Assembly (NCBI RefSeq): GCF_016862215.1
Contig: NZ_BOMN01000022.1
Coordinates: 113,274-177,273, forward strand
Source of the DNA: Winogradskya humida
Lineage (GTDB): Bacteria; Actinomycetota; Actinomycetes; Mycobacteriales; Micromonosporaceae
Length of the DNA stretch: 64,000 nucleotides
Direction: 5' to 3'
Positions 59,280-64,000 of this stretch are shown here, in pieces. The notes under the pieces are model-generated. The model had not been told where the DNA came from. It searched no databases and saw only the letters and a list, made by a program, of their open reading frames with translations. The translations under genes and the position numbers were made by a program. Position 1 is the stretch's first letter. The number at the start of each line of letters is the position of its first letter.

Positions 59280-59630
59280 TCAGGCGGAGGGGGCCAGGCC
59301 GGGCAGCCGTTGCTCCCACCGTCGGGTGATCTGTGAGGTGAACCCCCGCCGCAACCGTGGCCACTCTTGGCGCAGCAGATCCGGGTTGACCCAGCGCTTG
59401 ACGTCGTCTCGCTGCCCGCAATCGAGCATGATCCCGTACAGCAGGAACCGGTCCCCCGCATCGGCGAGGTTGAAATCAGTGACACCGGACCAGGCAAGCC
59501 GGTTGGGTAGGTGTACCACACCCGCAGCAGGCCCGCACAAATCTTCCCAGCCCCGCGGAATACGCGCTTCAACGCCTTCGTAGCGGTCCGGAAGATCGGC
59601 GCCATACATGCTGAAATTATGCCTCAGCAT
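59280..59630 (-). CDS. Small protein paired with the AbiEii-like gene
   Basis: A 116-aa protein starting with ATG 59630. It has an acidic/aromatic N-terminus (MYGADLPDRYEGVEARIPRG) and a helical C-terminus (WVNPDLLRQEWPRLRRGFTS). It ends 9 bp before the toxin start, so the two are an operon. It could be the antitoxin or an accessory subunit. The family is not recognised by sequence. Confidence 0.6.
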   Translation of the reverse strand: MLRHNFSMYGADLPDRYEGVEARIPRGWEDLCGPAAGVVHLPNRLAWSGVTDFNLADAGDRFLLYGIMLDCGQRDDVKRWVNPDLLRQEWPRLRRGFTSQITRRWEQRLPGLAPSA

Positions 59631-59786
59631 CGCCGGCGAGTGCACGTCAGGCTTCGCTGGCCCCTCGGGATCGGGCCGGTAGATCGTCGTAACAGTGAGA
59701 TGCGTAGATAGCCGGAGGCGTGCCTGCAAAGGGAGAGATCCGGCCGACGGAACCGAAACTGCCGAAGTGAGTCCGGCCGGGACGGA

Positions 59787-60165
59787 TCAGGCGCTGAGTT
59801 TGTCGCGCCAGGCGAGGAACTCGCAGAGTTCGGTGAGGTCGGGGGTGGGTCCCCCGGTGTGGATGGTGAAGAGGCGGGCACCGAGTTCGTGCATCTTGTC
59901 GCGGTCTTCGGTCTTGCCCATGACGGAGATTTCGATCTCGGACGGGTCGCGGCCGCCGCCGATGAGAACGGGGATGTGGTCGACCGTGCGGGCCATGTCA
60001 GCGAGGAGTTCGGGATTCCGGTAGCTGTTGCAGGCAACGAGAGCACCGATCTCGACGCGGGACGTGGACTCAGCCCATGCCGCAAGCAACGTCCAGCACT
60101 CGAAGTACAGTCCGTCCGGTTCTCCACTTAAAGGGAAGAAGTGGTCCCAGTTGAACAGCTGTACG
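59787..60165 (-). pseudogene. LLM oxidoreductase relic with internal deletion
   Basis: The frame includes [40 protein letters not shown] and [10 protein letters not shown], all typical of F420-dependent LLM enzymes. It then jumps directly to [19 protein letters not shown] and a normal C-terminal tail ([10 protein letters not shown]). About 150 residues in the middle are missing. The 5' end runs into the aldo/keto reductase relic. Confidence 0.65.
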
Positions 60166-60511
60166 GTTCTGCACCGCGTCGATCGTGGTCACCCCCGGGC
60201 CTCGGCGAGCTGCCCGGTGCTCACCTCGGACAGTCCGATCAGGCCGATCAGCCCCTCGTCGCGCAGGTCACGCAGCGTCCCCACCTGCTCGGCGAGCGGC
60301 ACCTCCGGATCCACCCGGTGCAGCTGCAGCAACTCCAGCCGGTCCACCCGCAGCCGCCGCAGACCTACTCGTTCGCTCCCCACCCGTACATATGGGCGGT
60401 GTCGATCAGAGTGACCCCGAGCTCGACCGCACGCCGCGCCACGGAGATCGCATCCTCCCGGGCCGCGGCCCGGGTGGCCGTCAGATGCATGGCGCCGAAT
60501 CCTGTTCTCAA
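60165..60511 (-). pseudogene. Aldo/keto reductase relic
   Basis: It starts at TTG 60511 with RTGFGAMHLTATRAAAREDA and ELGVTLIDTAHMYGWGANE, the AKR N-terminus with Asp and Tyr of the active site, then stops at 60365. A second frame resumes as LRRLRVDRLELLQLHRVDPE and GLIGLIGLSEVSTGQLAEAR, then joins the LLM relic. Most of the central barrel is lost. Confidence 0.65.
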
Positions 60512-60556
60512 CGTTGTGTCCCTTCGCCATTCACCGGACTCGGCTATCCTCCCGCG

Positions 60557-61297
60557 GTGCGCAAGCGTCGTCTTCTGATAGCCGCCCTGGTCGCCGGGAT
60601 CCTCGGTGCGGGGGTGGGCACCACGGTCCTCGCCGCACCCGCCGTCGCGGTCACCGTCTGCCCCGCCTGCTACGGCCTGCACAACCTCGGCGGCAACGTC
60701 TGGGCCGAGACGGACGACCCGCGCTACCGCACGATGATCGACGGTGCCCGCGCCCGCCTCGACTATTTCTACGGCGAACGGACCGCGAACCCGCGCATCC
60801 TGATCTGCGCCACCGACACCTGCTACCGGCACATCGGCGGGGGAGGGGAGAAGGGCAGGGCCCTCGGGGAATTCTCGCTCATGCTCTCCCCGGCGGGTGC
60901 GACGGAGACCATCGCCACCCACGAGCTCAGCCACGCCGAACTGCACCACCTGCTCGGCGCGTCCGCGAACTCCGTCCCCGACTGGTTCGACGAGGGCCTC
61001 GCGGTCCTGGTCTCGCAGGACCCCCGCTACCTCGCCCCGGTCGGCACCCCGGAACGCTGCCTGATGCCGTACGAGCTGGCCCTCCCGGTCGTCGACGCCG
61101 ACTGGTTCTCCAGCACCCGGCACGGCAACGATCTCCCGTACCGGCAGGCGGCCTGCGTGGTCAGCCGCTGGGCCCGCGGCCACGGCAACGGCACGGGCGT
61201 CGCCGACCTGGCGTCCCGGCTCGCGCAGGGTAGCAAGTTCGGTGAGGTGGTCAACCCGCAGCCGACGGTCTCCCCGTCGCCCACCCCCTCACGGTGA
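60557..61297 (+). CDS. Secreted protein with HExxH metallopeptidase motif
   Basis: A 246-aa protein starting with GTG 60557. The signal peptide is RLLIAALVAGILGAGVG and cleavage is near AVA. The motif ATHELSHAELHH contains HELSH (HExxH), and WFDEGLAVLVSQ follows, as in gluzincin-type peptidases with a downstream Glu. It has four or more Cys that may form disulfides. The C-terminus is Pro/Ser-rich. The likely role is an extracellular zinc peptidase; the substrate is unknown. Confidence 0.75.
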   Translation: MRKRRLLIAALVAGILGAGVGTTVLAAPAVAVTVCPACYGLHNLGGNVWAETDDPRYRTMIDGARARLDYFYGERTANPRILICATDTCYRHIGGGGEKGRALGEFSLMLSPAGATETIATHELSHAELHHLLGASANSVPDWFDEGLAVLVSQDPRYLAPVGTPERCLMPYELALPVVDADWFSSTRHGNDLPYRQAACVVSRWARGHGNGTGVADLASRLAQGSKFGEVVNPQPTVSPSPTPSR

Positions 61298-61355
61298 GCG
61301 CCGTCACCGCGTGAGAGCTTTCGGGGGGCGGATCCGGGAGTAGGTTCAAGTGGAT

Positions 61356-62336
61356 ATGTCTACGCCACTTTCCGTCCTCGACCTCGCGCCCATCGCCCCC
61401 GGGCAGAGCGCGCGCGACAGCTTCGAGGCCAGCGTCACCCTCGCCCGCGCCGCCGAACGCAGCGGTTACCGCCGCGTCTGGTATGCCGAACACCACAACA
61501 TGGCCTCGATCGCCTCGTCGGCCACGAGCGTGCTGATCGGCTACGTCGCCGCCCACACCGAGTCGATCCGCCTCGGCGCCGGCGGCATCATGCTGCCCAA
61601 CCACTCACCCCTGGTGATCGCGGAACAGTTCGGCACCCTCGCGACGCTCTTCCCGGACCGCATCGACCTGGGCCTGGGCCGCGCCCCCGGCAGCGACCAG
61701 ACCACGATGCGAGCCCTGCGCCGCGACAACTCCTCCGCCGAGACGTTCCCCCAGGACGTCCAGGAGCTCCAGGCCTACCTCACCGGCCACACCCTGATCC
61801 CCGGCGTCCAGGCCGTCCCCACCCCCGACGGCCCGGTCCCGCTCTACATCCTCGGCTCGTCGCTGTTCGGCGCCCAGCTCGCCGCCCACCTCGGCCTGCC
61901 CTACGCCTTCGCCTCCCACTTCGCCCCGGACGCCCTGATCCAGGCCATCGCCGTCTACCGCGAGACGTTCAAGCCCTCAGCCCAACTGGCCGAGCCCTAC
62001 GCCATCGCCGGCGTCAACGTCATCGCCGCCGACACCCACGACGAAGCGGTCGCCCAGAAGAACGCGTCCTACCGATCCCGCACCCGGGCCTTCATCTCCC
62101 GAGGCCCGATCGCCCGCAACTACACCGACGCCGAAATCGACACCTTCCTCGCCTCCCCGGGCGGCCGGCAACTCTCCGCCATGACCCGCTACACCGCGGT
62201 CGGCACCGCCGCCGAGGTCCACGACTACCTCGAATCCTTCGCCAAGGAATGCGGCGCCGACGAGCTCATCACCGCCCACCACGCTTTGAACATCGAAGAC
62301 CGGGTCCACTCGGTGGAGCTCACCGCCCAGCCCTGA
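61356..62336 (+). CDS. LLM-class oxidoreductase (luciferase-like, MsnO8-type)
   Basis: A 326-aa protein (ATG 61356; GTG 61350 is possible). Sequence includes [40 protein letters not shown] and [20 protein letters not shown], the standard pattern of alkanal-monooxygenase-like LLM proteins (MsnO8 group). It probably uses FMN. The substrate is unknown. It is the fifth LLM-type sequence in the window counting the relic. Confidence 0.86.
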   Translation: MSTPLSVLDLAPIAPGQSARDSFEASVTLARAAERSGYRRVWYAEHHNMASIASSATSVLIGYVAAHTESIRLGAGGIMLPNHSPLVIAEQFGTLATLFPDRIDLGLGRAPGSDQTTMRALRRDNSSAETFPQDVQELQAYLTGHTLIPGVQAVPTPDGPVPLYILGSSLFGAQLAAHLGLPYAFASHFAPDALIQAIAVYRETFKPSAQLAEPYAIAGVNVIAADTHDEAVAQKNASYRSRTRAFISRGPIARNYTDAEIDTFLASPGGRQLSAMTRYTAVGTAAEVHDYLESFAKECGADELITAHHALNIEDRVHSVELTAQP

Positions 62337-62347
62337 CAGGGCAGCCC

Positions 62348-62506
62348 TCACCCGACCGCCACATACGTCCCCTTCCCGCGCACCGTCACGACAAGCCCAG
62401 CCTCGCGAAGCAACCGCAACGCATGCCGGACGGTGTCGCGCGAAAGGCCGTACTCCTGCTGCAGCGAGGTCGCCCGCTGCTCCTGGGAAGTCGCGCTCGC
62501 GGGCAT
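62348..62506 (-). pseudogene. C-terminal fragment of a GntR-type HTH regulator
   Basis: A 52-codon frame ends at TGA 62348 and encodes SLQQEYGLSRDTVRHALRLL, then REAGLVVTVRGKGTYVAVG, the second half of a GntR winged-helix domain. The first helix and any effector domain are missing. It is either a truncated gene or a very short HTH protein (ATG 62506). Confidence 0.6.
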
Positions 62507-62534
62507 CAAGTGACCGGTGACCAGGCCGCCTGCG

Positions 62535-62861
62535 CTACCGGCCGGCCGGGGTGACGAGAAGGGTGAGGCGGTTGCCGTCGGTGCAGATGACGGTGGCCAG
62601 GGATGGTGGCTGGTCGGAGAAGTAGGCCAGGTCGACGGTGCGGTCGGCGGCGGGGATGTGGTGCGGGCGTCTGCTCCAGCCGGCGGCGCTCAGCAGCAGC
62701 CGGGCGACCGGGCCGTGCGCGGCGCCCACCGCGGCGACCAGGGCGGCCAGCTCGGCCGAGGGGTCGGTCGAGCGGGGCCACCAGCGGCCGTCGAGCATCA
62801 TGTGGTGATAGGGGACCGGCTCGAGGCGTATTCGGTCGGGGGAACCGGTCGGCGTTGCCAT
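62535..62861 (-). CDS. DUF5994-family protein
   Basis: A 108-aa protein (ATG 62861). The characteristic start is DRIRLEPVPYHHMMLDGRWW, then PRSTDPSAELAALVAAV, which I recognise as the actinobacterial DUF5994 family. There is no signal peptide or catalytic motif, and the function is unknown. It lies beside the GntR fragment on the same strand. Confidence 0.75.
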   Translation of the reverse strand: MATPTGSPDRIRLEPVPYHHMMLDGRWWPRSTDPSAELAALVAAVGAAHGPVARLLLSAAGWSRRPHHIPAADRTVDLAYFSDQPPSLATVICTDGNRLTLLVTPAGR

Positions 62862-63122
62862 GGGACTTCCTGTCGTCGTGGACCTGAGCTGGGCGCGGGG
62901 TCCATGACTTGGCGATGACAAGGCTGGGACGGCGGTCCACCGAGGCCGGTGAGGGTTTCCTGAGCACCGGAGAACCCGCCAGCGCGTACGCGGACAAGTG
63001 GACTGGATGACCCCCACTGTACGCCCGCGCAACGGGTACAGTCGAAGTGTCGCTCCAGACCCCGGCGGCTCATGAATGTCGTGCGCGGACATCCGGCCCC
63101 GGGCCGGGGTCAGGACCGGATC

Positions 63123-63968
63123 ATGTCAGCTGTCTGGATTGTCGTCGTCGTCGCCCTCGTGGTGCTGGTGCTGTTCACCCTCGCGATCAAGGTCGTCAAG
63201 CAGTACGAGCAGGGCGTCCTCTTCCGCCTCGGCCGGGTCATCGGCACCCGCGAGGCCGGCCTGACCGTGATCATCCCGTTCATCGACGTCCTGACCAGGG
63301 TGAGCCTGCGCATCGTCACCATGCCCATCCAGTCGCAGGGCATCATCACCCGCGACAACGTGAGCGTGGACGTGTCCGCGGTGGCCTACTTCCGGGTCGT
63401 CGACGCGGTGAAATCGGTGGTCGCCATCGAGAACGTCGCGACGGCGATCAACCAGATAGCGCAGACCACCCTGCGCAAGGTCGTCGGTCAGCACACCCTC
63501 GACGAGACCCTCTCGGAAACCGACCGGATCAACGTCAGCATCCGCGAGATCCTCGACGTCACCACCGCCGACTGGGGCGTGGTCGTCACGCTGGTCGAGC
63601 TGAAGGACATCCAGCTCCCGGAGAGCATGAAACGCGCGATGGCCCGCCAGGCGGAAGCCGAGCGCGAGAAACGCGCGAAGATCATCGCCGCCGAGGGTGA
63701 GGCCCTGGCCGCGGACGCCCTCGGCGCGGCCGCGGACACGATGATGGCGCACCCGCTCGCCCTGCAACTGCGTAACCTGCAGAGCCTGGTCGAGCTCGGC
63801 GTCGACAAGAACACCACGGTGGTCTTCCCGGCCCCGCTGATGAGCACCATCGGCGAGCTCGGCGCGTTCATCGCCCGCGAGAACGCCGCAGCCACACCCC
63901 CGCCGGCACCCCCGGTGACCCCGATCAACCCACCCACGAACGGTGCGACGCTACCCACCGCCGGTTAG
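63123..63968 (+). CDS. SPFH-domain membrane protein (slipin/stomatin-like)
   Basis: A 281-aa protein. One N-terminal hydrophobic helix (VWIVVVVALVVLVLFTLA) is followed by the SPFH domain (QGVLFRLGRVIGTREAGL, then TRVSLRIVTMPIQSQGIITR) and a coiled-coil region with AEAEREKRAKIIAAEGEALA. The C-terminus is Pro/Ala/Thr-rich. Slipins organise membrane microdomains and are anchored by the N-terminal helix. ATG 63123 is chosen because the hydrophobic helix begins there. There is no NfeD gene partner in view. Confidence 0.88.
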   Translation: MSAVWIVVVVALVVLVLFTLAIKVVKQYEQGVLFRLGRVIGTREAGLTVIIPFIDVLTRVSLRIVTMPIQSQGIITRDNVSVDVSAVAYFRVVDAVKSVVAIENVATAINQIAQTTLRKVVGQHTLDETLSETDRINVSIREILDVTTADWGVVVTLVELKDIQLPESMKRAMARQAEAEREKRAKIIAAEGEALAADALGAAADTMMAHPLALQLRNLQSLVELGVDKNTTVVFPAPLMSTIGELGAFIARENAAATPPPAPPVTPINPPTNGATLPTAG

Positions 63969-63972
63969 CAGT

Positions 63973-63992
63973 GCGCCCGTTCCGGCGGGCGC
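63973..63992 (+). terminator. Hairpin after the SPFH gene
   Basis: GCGCCCG / CGGGCGC, a 7-bp stem with a 6-nt loop, starts 5 bp after the stop. There is no U-tract. Likely terminator. Confidence 0.5.
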
Positions 63993-64000
63993 GGGCCGGG

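Noticed and set aside
1..64000. tRNA or rRNA genes
   Set aside because: I saw no T-loop plus acceptor-stem pattern or rRNA segment on either strand, but no covariance search was possible.
1..64000. Insertion sequences or prophage genes
   Set aside because: No transposase, integrase or phage structural protein was recognised. The repeats found are short and not flanked by target duplications I can define.

Overview
The window is high-GC DNA with GTG starts, overlapping stop/start codons, F420-type oxidoreductases, a SARP-type regulator and several RiPP (ribosomally made, post-translationally modified peptide) genes. This points to a filamentous actinobacterium; Micromonosporaceae (Actinoplanes-like) is my guess, not something the sequence proves.

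Layout. 1-25 kb is mostly housekeeping and accessory genes: a folP2-type dihydropteroate synthase, a heterodimeric ABC exporter with one dead ATP site, a SARP/NB-ARC regulator, Ser/Pro-rich surface proteins, an MFS pump and a PAP2-flippase fusion sharing a TetR operator, a chemoreceptor, a vWA protein pair, a GGDEF protein and two tandem LLM oxidoreductases. 25.2-28.2 kb is a compact RiPP locus: a 62-aa precursor, a SPASM radical SAM enzyme overlapping it, and a divergent XRE/NB-ARC regulator with a clear promoter and operator.

28.5-46.1 kb is the centrepiece, a large RiPP cluster made of two divergent operons around a 132-bp intergenic region at 34.2 kb. The rightward operon encodes an ABC transporter pair, YcaO, TfuA, P450, O-methyltransferase, an 87-aa precursor with a C-terminal Cys-Ala-Cys core flanked by hairpins, a SPASM radical SAM enzyme, a PqqD-like leader-binding protein, an FAD oxidoreductase, a prolyl-oligopeptidase-type protease and a tiny membrane protein. 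The leftward operon encodes an ATP-grasp enzyme, a LuxR-type HTH protein, a 59-aa protein that aligns without gaps to the precursor's leader but has no core, a cyclase/ATPase, a cytoplasmic subtilisin-like protease and a GAF protein. YcaO-TfuA pairs are known for backbone thioamides and SPASM radical SAM enzymes for crosslinks. The combination here suggests a hybrid RiPP class (inference).

46.1-64 kb holds an orphan response regulator with a repeat-expanded receiver, an exonuclease with a sliding-clamp tail motif, a polyamine/GABA catabolic cluster (51.4-58.5 kb), a decaying AbiEii-type toxin locus, fused relics of an aldo/keto reductase and an LLM oxidoreductase, a secreted HExxH protein and an SPFH protein.

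A separate theme runs through the window. Short tandem repeats (14-28 bp) sit at gene 3' ends and often include the gene's own stop codon (8.8, 9.45, 9.85, 24.6, 28.5 and 47.8 kb). Two long perfect palindromes share TTAGGTTGTGCACAATT (9.68 and 28.28 kb).
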